A stretch of DNA of 44,348 bases, taken from Rubripirellula sp. Its GTDB lineage: Bacteria; Planctomycetota; Planctomycetia; Pirellulales; Pirellulaceae. How positions within the stretch are numbered: the stretch's first letter is position 1; each line of letters starts with the position of its first letter. The notes beneath the pieces were generated by a model. That model did not search any database. It saw only the letters and a list, made by a program, of their open reading frames with translations, and had not been told where the DNA came from. The DNA lies in NCBI GenBank assembly GCA_028823035.1, contig JAPKCI010000028.1:1-44348 (forward strand), written 5' to 3'. This document shows positions 36,648-44,348 of the stretch, in pieces. The translations under genes and the position numbers were made by a program.

Positions 36648-38111
36648 ATGCGTTTAAGGCTTGAAGATTCAGCTGGAACCAACCTGATGCTGGTTCTCGT
36701 CATCTTTGCCACGATGGCGTTGCATGGTCGGGTTCTGGGTCAGCAAACCAGACGCTCGGCGAGTCGCGGAGCGTTGATTGTCGATCTGCCGCAGTCGGCG
36801 GTTCAGGTTGCGGCCAAGCCTTTGGCTGCTCCCCTGAAACGGAGTGGAACGATCCATCGCTTTCTTGTTGAAGGTCCAAAAGATATTGTGGTAGCGCCGG
36901 GTAGTGTGGCACCTGAGCCAGTCCAAGGGTTGACTGTCGAAGTGTTGGAAGACCTTGCGTCGAAATCCAACCCGTCGATACTTCGCGCCAATGCACAGAT
37001 TTCCGCTGCCCGTGGACGGGCTTACCAGGTTGGTCTTCGACCGAACCCGGAGATAGGGATGGACTTTCAGCAGTTGGGCAGTGAGGGCCTGGCTGAGCAG
37101 TACGGAATCATGGTGCGTCAGGAAATGGTCCGCGGCCAGAAGCTTCAGCTGAACCGTTCGATTGTCATGCACGAAGTAGCAGCACTTGAGCAGGCTTGGG
37201 CAGCCCAACGGCAACGTGTAATCACTGATGTGAGGATTGCCTACGTCCGTGCTTTACGCGCAGCCCGCCAGGTAAAACTCTCACAACAACTAATGAAAAT
37301 CGGACTCCAGGGTCTTGAGGTCTCGAAGGAGTTGTTGAGTGTTGGCGAGATTGGTCGTGCCGAATTATTGCAAGCTGAGATTGAAGTAGAGTCAGCCGGG
37401 ATATTGTTGCAGAATGCTGAGAATCACCAGATGGCCGTCTGGCGGGAACTCGCTGCCGTGACTGGCCAAGCTTCGCTCGCCATCCAACCGCTCGCGGGTG
37501 ACCTTACAGCCTCTGGCGAGGATTTGCAGTTTGAGCAGTCTTTGCAAGAACTGCGTACCGGTAGCCCTGAAGTTGCTGCGGTTTTTTCAGAAATAGAGCG
37601 GGCTCGTTGCAATCTCAGACGCCAGCAAATCGAGGCCAAGCCCAACGTCACTATTCAAGGGTTGATCAATTGGCGTGACAATGGAATTGGCGGTGATCCT
37701 GATGGCGCGATCACGGTTGCCCTTCCCTTGCCCCTGTGGAACAAAAACGAAGGTGCGATTCGTGAAGCCCGGTATCAACTTAACGCTGCTCAGCATGCCT
37801 TGAGTCAAGTGGAATTGGAACTCAAGCAGCGATTGACGCCGGTATTCGAACAGTACGGCAACGCAAAAGAGGAAGTGCGTCGTTATGAAGAACGGATCCT
37901 GCCCAAGGTTGCCGAAACGCTGGAACTGACACGCAAGTCCTATGAGCTTGGGCAAGTCAGCTTCAATAGTCTTCTCATCGTTCAGCGGACTTATGCCAAT
38001 ACTCAGATTGCGCATCTGGATGCGGAAGAAGATCTTCGCATCGCCCAGCTGAAAATCTCTGGCATGCTGCTTTCAGGCAGTTTCGGGTCTCGGATTCCTG
38101 CCACTCGCTGA
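36648..38111 (+). CDS. TolC-family outer membrane efflux protein
   Basis: Outer membrane channel component of tripartite efflux, 487 residues. A signal-like hydrophobic segment (LMLVLVIFATMALHG, about residues 13-27) and a Pro/Ala-rich linker precede two TolC repeats. The first has LRANAQISAARGRAYQVGLRPNPEIG and the long helix AALEQAWAAQRQRVITDVRIAYVRALRAA; the second has LPLPLWNKNEGAIREARYQL and ERILPKVAETLELTRKSYELGQVSF. It most resembles CusC/CzcC-like metal efflux proteins, but no membrane-fusion or RND partner is adjacent, so it may serve a pump encoded elsewhere. ATG at 36648, no strong ribosome site. Confidence 0.87.
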   Translation: MRLRLEDSAGTNLMLVLVIFATMALHGRVLGQQTRRSASRGALIVDLPQSAVQVAAKPLAAPLKRSGTIHRFLVEGPKDIVVAPGSVAPEPVQGLTVEVLEDLASKSNPSILRANAQISAARGRAYQVGLRPNPEIGMDFQQLGSEGLAEQYGIMVRQEMVRGQKLQLNRSIVMHEVAALEQAWAAQRQRVITDVRIAYVRALRAARQVKLSQQLMKIGLQGLEVSKELLSVGEIGRAELLQAEIEVESAGILLQNAENHQMAVWRELAAVTGQASLAIQPLAGDLTASGEDLQFEQSLQELRTGSPEVAAVFSEIERARCNLRRQQIEAKPNVTIQGLINWRDNGIGGDPDGAITVALPLPLWNKNEGAIREARYQLNAAQHALSQVELELKQRLTPVFEQYGNAKEEVRRYEERILPKVAETLELTRKSYELGQVSFNSLLIVQRTYANTQIAHLDAEEDLRIAQLKISGMLLSGSFGSRIPATR

Positions 38112-38209
38112 TTGCCTCACGCTGCGTCATCGCCTACCACCGCGACGACGAGGCTGGTGCGAATGGACCTTTCCGATGTTCTTGGATTTTGGTCGCGAGA
38201 AAAGGGTTA

Positions 38210-38242
38210 GAATGCCCACCGTTGCCCATTGGTTGGGCATTC
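38210..38242. repeat. Inverted repeat between the TolC and prolyl oligopeptidase genes
   Basis: GAATGCCCA (38210-38218) and its complement TGGGCATTC (38234-38242) form a 9-base stem around 15 bases. No T run follows, so a terminator role is uncertain; it may be a binding site or leader hairpin for the peptidase gene, whose ATG is at 38298. Confidence 0.55.
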
Positions 38243-38297
38243 CTCTGCCAGCGGGCCGGCGGGATCCGCGACGAACGAACCTGCCCAGGAGAACATC

Positions 38298-40478
38298 ATG
38301 GGACTGCGTTTTTCCTTCATCATTTTATTCACTCTTTGGCTGAGCTTGACGGATAATTCAATCCGCGTTCATGCACAGGTAAAGCTGGATGCCTATCCAG
38401 CAACGGAGAAGCAACGCGTCACAGATGAGTATCATGGGACGACAGTCAGCGAGAATTTTCGATGGTTGGAAGAAGGTCAAAATCCGGCGGTTCAACAGTG
38501 GAGTAAAACGCAGAACAGCTATGCACGCACGATTCTAGATTCCCTGCCTGGTGTCCCGAAGCTACGAAAGCAGATTACCCAGATTCTCCGTGCCAAGACT
38601 GTGGGTTACGGCAGCATCGCGTTGCGCGGTGGAAAGTGCTTTGCCATCAAGCGTGAACCGCCTCGTCAACAGTCATTTATCGTCGTTATGGACTCGGTGA
38701 ATGATGTCGCTGATGCTCGCGTCATCGTTGACCCCAATGAAATTGACTCATCCGGCACCACTTCCATTGATTGGTATAAGGTGTCTGCCAACGGAAAATG
38801 GCTGGCCGTTTCCATGTCGAGTGGTGGCAGCGAGATTGGCAACCTGACTCTTTACGATGTTGAAACTGGTAAGGCGATTGCTGGTGATAGTATCGCGTAT
38901 GTGAATAGTGGAACAGCTGGTGGTTCCCTTGCCTGGTTCCCCGACAGTTCAGGTTTCTATTACACCAGACACTTCAAAGTCGCGCCAGAGAACCCTGATG
39001 ACCAAAACGTGTACCAACATGTTTATCGTCATCAATTGGGGCAGCCTGTTGGTGTCGACAGCTATGAGTTGGGACAGGGGTTTCCACAAATCTCTGAAAT
39101 CCAACTGGTGATGGATGACAGCACCGGTAACCTGCTGGCAACCGTGCAGAAGGGAGATGGGGGCGAGTTTGCACATCATTTGCGAAATACTGCGGGACAG
39201 TGGCGACAGTTCAGCCAGTTTGGTGATGGTGTCAAACAAGCGGTTTTCAGCACACGGAATGATTTGCTGGTGGTCACGTTAACCGGTGCTCCCAAGGGAA
39301 AGATTGTTCGCGTTCCGATCAAGACGCTGGATGTACAAAGCTCGCGCGTTGTGATTCCTGAGGGCGAGGACACTATCGTTACAAGTGGGGTCGCGTTTTG
39401 GGGCGAAACAACCATTCTGCCGATGGCGGATCGGCTTTATGTGGTCTATCAGTTGGGAGGACCCAGTGAGTTGCGATGCTTTGACTACCAAGGGCACGCC
39501 TTGCCCGCGCCAAGTCAGTTGAAGGTGGCGGCGGTTCACGGCTTGCAAGCGATGGATAAGCAGTCCGTGCTGTTCGGTAATACTTCCTACACACAGCCTG
39601 ATGCTTACTTCCAATATGATGCGCGAACAGAGAAAACCAGCAAAACACAGATTGCCAACCTGTCAGCAACAACGATGGATGGTGCAAGGGTGATCCGTAG
39701 ATTTACCAAGTCAGTTGATGGTACGAAAATACCACTCAACATCATTCTTCCCCCTGGGGTTACGGAAGATGGCAGCAATGCCTGCGTGGTTTATGGGTAT
39801 GGTGGCTATGGTGTCAATCTGGAACCGCGATTCAAACCTCTGAATCGGATTCTGATGGATCACAAAGTCATTTACGTGGTGGCCAATATCCGCGGAGGTG
39901 GAGAGTACGGTGAGCAGTGGCACTTGGAGGGAAACCTGACCAACAAACAAAATGTATTCGATGATTTTTCCGCTTGCGTCAAATACATGACCACAAGTGG
40001 TTATACAACGCCTCAGCGAACAGCCATTCTGGGTGGAAGTAATGGCGGATTATTGATGGGAGCCACTTTGACCCAGCATCCGCATCTGGTCAAAGCCGTT
40101 GTGGCCTTGGTTGGCATTTACGACATGCTACGTGTGGAGTTGTCTCCGAATGGTGCGTTCAACGTAACCGAGTTTGGGACCGTAAAAAACAGGGATCAGT
40201 TTCATGCATTGCATCGCTATTCGCCCTATCATAACGTCAAGGATGGAGTGAAATATCCTGCGGTTTTGTTCATGACGGGCGAGAACGATCCAAGGGTTGA
40301 CCCCATGCAGTCGCGGAAAATGACTGCTCGACTACAGGAGGCAACAGCCGCTTCATCACCAATCCTGCTTCGCACCAGTGCCAATGCAGGACATGGCAGC
40401 GGTAATTCATTAAATGAACAGATCGAGCAAAGCGTCGATCTTTACGGATTCCTTTTCAGTCATCTGCAGGTCGACTGA
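38298..40478 (+). CDS. Secreted prolyl oligopeptidase (S9A)
   Basis: Serine peptidase cutting short peptides after proline. From the ATG at 38298 (726 residues) it has AGGAG a few bases upstream and a signal peptide (FSFIILFTLWLSLTDNSIRV, ending near HAQ). The longer frame from 38229 has no such support. An N-terminal part (YPATEKQRVTDEYHGTTVSENF) and a seven-bladed propeller region precede the alpha/beta-hydrolase domain. Catalytic triad: Ser581 in GGSNGGLL, Asp664 in GENDPRVDP and His699 in NAGHGSG. YGYGGYGVNLEP and ANIRGGGEYGEQWH are also typical. Its 3' end overlaps the convergent gene by 19 bases. Confidence 0.93.
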   Translation: MGLRFSFIILFTLWLSLTDNSIRVHAQVKLDAYPATEKQRVTDEYHGTTVSENFRWLEEGQNPAVQQWSKTQNSYARTILDSLPGVPKLRKQITQILRAKTVGYGSIALRGGKCFAIKREPPRQQSFIVVMDSVNDVADARVIVDPNEIDSSGTTSIDWYKVSANGKWLAVSMSSGGSEIGNLTLYDVETGKAIAGDSIAYVNSGTAGGSLAWFPDSSGFYYTRHFKVAPENPDDQNVYQHVYRHQLGQPVGVDSYELGQGFPQISEIQLVMDDSTGNLLATVQKGDGGEFAHHLRNTAGQWRQFSQFGDGVKQAVFSTRNDLLVVTLTGAPKGKIVRVPIKTLDVQSSRVVIPEGEDTIVTSGVAFWGETTILPMADRLYVVYQLGGPSELRCFDYQGHALPAPSQLKVAAVHGLQAMDKQSVLFGNTSYTQPDAYFQYDARTEKTSKTQIANLSATTMDGARVIRRFTKSVDGTKIPLNIILPPGVTEDGSNACVVYGYGGYGVNLEPRFKPLNRILMDHKVIYVVANIRGGGEYGEQWHLEGNLTNKQNVFDDFSACVKYMTTSGYTTPQRTAILGGSNGGLLMGATLTQHPHLVKAVVALVGIYDMLRVELSPNGAFNVTEFGTVKNRDQFHALHRYSPYHNVKDGVKYPAVLFMTGENDPRVDPMQSRKMTARLQEATAASSPILLRTSANAGHGSGNSLNEQIEQSVDLYGFLFSHLQVD

Positions 40479-41311
40479 TTTCTTGAGCGACCAGACAGAC
40501 CAGAGCTGTCGCCACGCTGCATGCTGTAGCTTGAGCCACTGGAGTATGCGGATGCAAATGCACCCGCCGAGGTCTTGGGAAGATCGTATGCCGGGTAATA
40601 GTGGTTTGGGTTTCGATTGACATAGGATTTGGCGCTGGTCAAATCCTTTGGGCGAAAGTACTTGATGTTGCCTCGATAGAGTGATTGCATGCGGTTGAGA
40701 TCAGCAAGCTGATTCCAAGGCAGTCCGTTGGCGCGGTGCCAGACGATTGCCTGTGCAACTTGCTGGGGAATTTTTCCTGAACCCAGTTGTTGGCAAACTT
40801 GAATGACAGTTGGATCGTCGGTATACGATTCGATGGGAATCATCCGGTAGGCAATGTTGGGTTTCGGATCTGGTTTTCCGTGTTCAAGGCAGACCGTATT
40901 GGCTTGCAATTTTCGAGTTTTTCCAGGGGCTACGCGCATCACACCCATGCCAAATCCATTCTGGCCATTTCCCAACCCTTGGCCATTTCCCTTGTTGAAT
41001 CCACCGCCAACGCTTTGCGATGCTCCGCCACCCTGATTCTGGTTTTGATTAGGATTCTGGTTTTGACCGAACTGGCCCAATATCGGCACGGCAGCGATAG
41101 CCTCGGGCAGTCGTAACTGCAAAGGTTGATTGGTTTGGTTGGTGATCACGACGTTGGCCCGATCTGCGTTCAGAGGTATGAATCGAACATTCACGTCACC
41201 TCGGTCAACTGCCTCGAACAGATCGACAACTGAATCCTCGGCGTTGACTTGAATGGAGGCGGTCCATCCGATTGCAAGGACCACAAGCCAGACTGGTTTT
41301 GCGTATCTCAT
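40460..41311 (-). CDS. Secreted Asn/Gln/Gly-rich planctomycete protein
   Basis: Function unknown. From the ATG at 41311 (283 residues) there is a ribosome site AAGGA and a signal peptide (VWLVVLAIGWTASIQVNA), cleaved near NAED; the longer frame from 41470 lacks both. The mature protein starts with a beta-rich domain (VRFIPLNADRANVVITNQTN), then a low-complexity linker of NQNPNQNQNQ and GNGQGLGNGQ type (about residues 80-115) encoded by 18-bp duplications. A conserved-looking domain follows with VCLEHGKPDP and AIVWHRANGLPWNQLADL, familiar from planctomycete secreted proteins. The C-terminus is Ser/Ala/Tyr-rich. It overlaps the convergent peptidase gene by 19 bases. Confidence 0.7.
   Translation of the reverse strand: MRYAKPVWLVVLAIGWTASIQVNAEDSVVDLFEAVDRGDVNVRFIPLNADRANVVITNQTNQPLQLRLPEAIAAVPILGQFGQNQNPNQNQNQGGGASQSVGGGFNKGNGQGLGNGQNGFGMGVMRVAPGKTRKLQANTVCLEHGKPDPKPNIAYRMIPIESYTDDPTVIQVCQQLGSGKIPQQVAQAIVWHRANGLPWNQLADLNRMQSLYRGNIKYFRPKDLTSAKSYVNRNPNHYYPAYDLPKTSAGAFASAYSSGSSYSMQRGDSSGLSGRSRNQSTCR
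40962..40992. repeat. 18-bp partial duplication in the secreted Asn/Gln/Gly-rich gene
   Basis: TGGCCATTTCCC recurs 18 bases apart (40962-40973, 40980-40991). It encodes the repeated GNGQ type residues on the minus strand. Confidence 0.8.
41035..41067. repeat. 18-bp partial duplication in the NQ-rich linker
   Basis: GATTCTGGTTTTGA is repeated with an 18-base period (41035 and 41053). In frame it encodes the NQNPNQNQN stretch. Confidence 0.8.
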
Positions 41312-41672
41312 GAGTTCATTTCCTTCGAGAAGTCCTGTTTGGAGAAGAAGAGAATGACAGAGCAGACTTCGTGCCAAACGTGTGGTTTGATTGAGCAGCC
41401 CGGTATTTGCTTGTGAATGGCGAATCGGGTGGAGGCTGGATTTCCATGTGGCCGCCTCATGATTGAACAAGTGTTCTGTTTCGCTACAGGTGACGTTATT
41501 TCAAGGCTGGCTATCGGCATTTGAGGGAGCGTGAATAATCTGGGTGGATCGGGTAAAATTGATGGACAGAAATCGGTGTGCCTGTTGAGGCATGCGATCA
41601 GCGAGCGTTAGATCTGCGACTCCCGTGATGAGGGGTCCTCTCCGAAACCATTTGTGCCAAGTGAAAAAAGAC

Positions 41673-43304
41673 ATGCAGAATCGGATTGTTAACTTTGTTG
41701 GCCTTGGGCTGTTCCTCTTCGCGCCAGCGCAGGGCTTGGTTTACGGTCAGCAGAAGTCGGGCATTGCCGCGGCGATAGACCAGTACGCGATTGTTGACTT
41801 GACGACGGACCTCAGTCAATTGACGGCCAAGCAACAGCAAATGCTTCCGTTGTTGATGGAAGCGGGGAAGATCATGGACAACTGTTTTTGGTACGAGGCT
41901 TACGGCCAACGAAAACAGTTCCTTGCTTCGCTCAAAGAACCACAGGTTCGTCGTTTTGCAAAAATCAATTACGGTCCCTGGGACCGTTTGAAGGGCAACA
42001 GCCCGTTTGTAGACGGGGTGGGTGAGAAACCGATGGGCGCCAATTTTTATCCGGCAGATATGACGAAAGCGGAATTTGAAGCGGCCAACTTGATCGGCAA
42101 AGACAGTCTCTATACGTTCCTGCGTCGCGACGCTGATGGCAAGCTGAAGGTCGTACCGTACCGGGAGCAGTTCAAGCAACCGATGCAACGGGCTGCGGAG
42201 CTATTGCGTCAAGCTGCTTCTCTGGCAGAGGACATAGGATTTCGACGCTACCTGATGCTCCGGGCAGATGCTTTTCTGACCGATGATTATCAGCCCAGTG
42301 ATCTCGCGTGGTTGGACATGCATGACAACACCATTGATGTGGTGATCGGTCCGATTGAGAACTACGAGGACAAATTGTATGGCTACAAGACGGCCCACGA
42401 GTGTTTCGTGCTTGTCAAGGATAAGGCGTGGAGCGCCAGGTTGGCAAAGTATTCAAAGTTTCTGCCTGATCTTCAGTCAACGTTGCCGGTGCCAGACAAG
42501 TACAAGCAGGAAGAGCCGGGGACCGATACGGAACTGAACGCCTACGATGTGATTTACTATGCAGGTGATTGCAATGCCGGTTCGAAGACGATCGCGATCA
42601 ATTTGCCCAATGATGAGCAAGTGCAGCTTAAAAAGGGGACCCGACGTCTACAGTTGAAGAACGCCATGCGTGCCAAGTTTGACAAAATCTTGATCCCCAT
42701 TGCGGATCAATTGATTGTGGAGGACCAACGTAAGCATGTGACCTTTGATGCTTTTTTCAGCAACACCATGTTTCATGAAGTCGCGCATGGACTGGGCATC
42801 AAGAATACGATCAATGGACGCGGTTCGGTCCGCACCGTATTGAAAGAGCATGCGGGAGCGATTGAGGAAGGTAAAGCAGATATTCTGGGACTGCACATGA
42901 TCAATCAGCTGCATGAGCGGGGAGAGCTAAAGACGGATTTGCGAGATTACTATGTGACCTTCATGGCCGGCATTTTTCGTAGCGTCCGATTTGGTGCATC
43001 GAGTGCTCACGGGAAAGCGAATATGATTCGCTTTAACTTCTTTCGTGATGCGGGTGCGTTCGAACGTCAAAAGAATGGACGTTATCGCGTCAACGTCGAT
43101 CGATTTCGTGAGGCCACGAGGGATTTGTCATCGCTGCTGCTACAACTGCAAGGCGATGGCGATTACGCCGGAGCAAACCAGTTAGTGCAGGAAAAAGGCG
43201 TGATTGGTCCCCAATTGCAGTCGGAACTTGATTTGTTGACCAAAAAAGGTATCCCAGTGGATGTCATTTTTCGGCAAGGTGCTGATGTGCTTGGTTTGAA
43301 ATAG
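41673..43304 (+). CDS. Secreted M49-like (dipeptidyl-peptidase III-type) metallopeptidase
   Basis: Zinc peptidase-like protein of 543 residues from the ATG at 41673; the frame is open to 41592, but this start leads straight into a signal peptide (IVNFVGLGLFLFAPAQGLVY). Zinc motifs fit family M49: H368-E-V-A-H372 in MFHEVAHGLGIKNTIN, and a downstream E398-E-G-K-A-D403, matching the EExxAE motif of dipeptidyl-peptidase III. Classical M49 has HExxxH, whereas here the histidines are one residue closer (HExxH). The segment IGPIENYEDKLYGYKTAHECF is also typical of this family in bacteria. The substrate is unknown. The DUF1080 gene follows 98 bases downstream. Confidence 0.8.
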   Translation: MQNRIVNFVGLGLFLFAPAQGLVYGQQKSGIAAAIDQYAIVDLTTDLSQLTAKQQQMLPLLMEAGKIMDNCFWYEAYGQRKQFLASLKEPQVRRFAKINYGPWDRLKGNSPFVDGVGEKPMGANFYPADMTKAEFEAANLIGKDSLYTFLRRDADGKLKVVPYREQFKQPMQRAAELLRQAASLAEDIGFRRYLMLRADAFLTDDYQPSDLAWLDMHDNTIDVVIGPIENYEDKLYGYKTAHECFVLVKDKAWSARLAKYSKFLPDLQSTLPVPDKYKQEEPGTDTELNAYDVIYYAGDCNAGSKTIAINLPNDEQVQLKKGTRRLQLKNAMRAKFDKILIPIADQLIVEDQRKHVTFDAFFSNTMFHEVAHGLGIKNTINGRGSVRTVLKEHAGAIEEGKADILGLHMINQLHERGELKTDLRDYYVTFMAGIFRSVRFGASSAHGKANMIRFNFFRDAGAFERQKNGRYRVNVDRFREATRDLSSLLLQLQGDGDYAGANQLVQEKGVIGPQLQSELDLLTKKGIPVDVIFRQGADVLGLK

Positions 43305-43402
43305 TTCGCGACGACGCAGTTTGAGTTTTACTGGGCGTTGAGTCATACTTCTGTTCGCTTAAGAATTTTCCCTTTCCCACCATGAATTCGGAGATCCAGT
43401 AG

Positions 43403-44158
43403 ATGGTTCGTATTGCTTCCCTGCTTGTTCTGTTTCTTGCCACGGTCGCTGGTGTTTCCAGTCATGGCCTGGCTGAGGAGACCGCAAATCCAGAGCCTTC
43501 TGATATGCAGGTGATCTTCAATGGGAAGGATTTATCCGGATGGGACGGTGATCCGCGTTTATGGTCTGTGCGCGATGGAGTGATTCATGGTGAAACCACA
43601 GCCGACAAGCCGGCCAAGGGAAATACATTCCTTATCTGGCAAGGCGGCAAACTGAAAGATTTCGAATTGCGTCTCTCGTTTCGCTGTACTGCCAACAACA
43701 ACTCAGGTATTCAGTATCGCTCGATGCAACTTCCAGAAGGGAAAGGCGTGGGTAATAAATGGGTCGTCAAGGGTTACCAGCATGAAATTCGGAATGAGGA
43801 CACTTTGCCAAGCGTGCCAGGATTCATTTACGATGAAAAGGGAAAACGCGGACGAATCTGCCTGGTTGGGGAAACAGCGACTTGGGATGCGGATGGCAAG
43901 AAGCTTGAGCCACAACGTTTAATTGATGCTGCTGGCTTCAAGAAATTGATGAAAGTTGATGAATGGAACGATGTCGTCATCATTGCCAAAGGGAACCAGA
44001 TCCAGCATTTTCTCAATGGCAAACTGATTCTTGATTTCACGGACAACCATCCCGAGTTGGCACTCAGCGAGGGAATACTTGCGTTGCAGTTGCATGCCGG
44101 AAAACCGATGTGGACGGAATTCAAAAATATCCGCATTCGCCTGGATGACGACAAGTAA
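43403..44158 (+). CDS. Secreted DUF1080 protein (3-keto-disaccharide hydrolase-like)
   Basis: In 251 residues: signal peptide (MVRIASLLVLFLATVAGVSS, cleaved near GLAEE), then a single DUF1080 beta-sandwich resembling concanavalin-like lectins. Motifs include VIFNGKDLSGWDGD, LWSVRDGVIHGE, DFELRLSFRCTANNNSGIQY and a C-terminal EGILALQLHAGKPMWTEFKN. DUF1080 members include 3-keto-glucoside hydrolases, hence the name in databases; many planctomycete copies are untested. It may act with the sulfatase on outside polysaccharides, but they are not linked here. It follows the metallopeptidase on the same strand and is followed by a hairpin (CCACTGA/TCAGTGG, 44190-44209) and the terminal repeat array. 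Confidence 0.9.
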   Translation: MVRIASLLVLFLATVAGVSSHGLAEETANPEPSDMQVIFNGKDLSGWDGDPRLWSVRDGVIHGETTADKPAKGNTFLIWQGGKLKDFELRLSFRCTANNNSGIQYRSMQLPEGKGVGNKWVVKGYQHEIRNEDTLPSVPGFIYDEKGKRGRICLVGETATWDADGKKLEPQRLIDAAGFKKLMKVDEWNDVVIIAKGNQIQHFLNGKLILDFTDNHPELALSEGILALQLHAGKPMWTEFKNIRIRLDDDK

Positions 44159-44268
44159 CGGTTTGATCAATTGGACCGGGAAGATCTTTCCACTGAACAG
44201 GATCAGTGGGCGGGGTGGACGCGGAGTCCATTCTGATTGCCCGTCCAGATCAGCCGACAGGCTGGCGC

Positions 44269-44348
44269 TTGAAGCGTGACTTGAATCCAGGATCTTGAAG
44301 CGTGACTTGAATCCAGGATCTTGAAGCGTGACTTGAATCCAGGATCTT
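44269..44348. repeat. Tandem array, 26-bp unit, at least three copies, running off the window
   Basis: Units at 44269-44294, 44295-44320 and 44321-44346 are identical, and the final two bases begin a fourth. Each starts TTGAAGCGTGACTTGAATCC and ends AGGATC. There are no spacers between copies. The array lies about 110 bases after the DUF1080 gene. Confidence 0.95.

Overview
The window comes from a planctomycete, most likely of the Pirellulales (Rhodopirellula-like) group. The evidence is a PSD1-type cytochrome gene (DUF1549/DUF1553) followed by a Tat-exported DUF1501 gene, an arylsulfatase-type sulfatase, a DUF1080 protein, several secreted proteins of planctomycete type, a XylR-type regulator, moderate GC content, and many genes without a clear Shine-Dalgarno sequence. 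No rRNA, CRISPR array, insertion sequence or prophage is visible. The assignment rests on gene content alone.

Layout. 1-9.5 kb is mostly housekeeping: RNase HI (rnhA), DNA gyrase B with a repeat-built acidic insert, a SPATA20/YyaL-type thioredoxin-domain protein, then on the minus strand the operon smpB - ABC ATPase - ABC permease, and lipoyl synthase (lipA) divergent from smpB. 9.5-18 kb holds minus-strand genes: a TPR/glycosyltransferase-like protein, the primary sigma factor with a strong terminator and a 1-kb gene-free upstream region, a methyltransferase, a DinB-like protein, a DUF374 acyltransferase with a structured leader, and a XylR-type regulator. One small zinc-ribbon membrane protein lies on the plus strand. 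18-22.3 kb is the PSD1-DUF1501 pair. 22.3-23.8 kb is a graveyard: remnants of a DUF1552 gene, a DUF1501 gene and a sulfatase gene, then unassigned DNA ending at a terminator and tRNA-Ala(GGC). 23.9-30 kb carries recQ, a Tat-exported sugar-phosphate isomerase-like protein, a ThiF/MoeB-like E1 enzyme, epmA and a hemerythrin-like protein. 30-44.3 kb carries an MMPL/RND transporter, a secreted CxxC protein, a sulfatase, a TolC-like protein, a prolyl oligopeptidase, an Asn/Gln/Gly-rich secreted protein, an M49-like metallopeptidase and a DUF1080 protein.

How the genes work together. smpB, the ATPase and the permease are tightly packed, the first two with a 4-base stop/start overlap. The PSD1 and DUF1501 proteins are a recurrent planctomycete pair, of unclear biochemical role, exported to the cell envelope. 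The sulfatase and the DUF1080 protein fit polysaccharide breakdown but lie apart and do not form one operon.

The most unusual feature is a recurrent mutational pattern. At least 14 places carry 12-30 bp units repeated head to tail two to four times. They include both ends of the window, the gyrB insert, the sigma-factor upstream region, and the start of recQ, where a 21-bp duplication has copied a Shine-Dalgarno sequence together with an in-frame ATG. The second notable item is the decayed DUF1552/DUF1501/sulfatase block, which lies tail to tail with the intact PSD1-DUF1501 pair.
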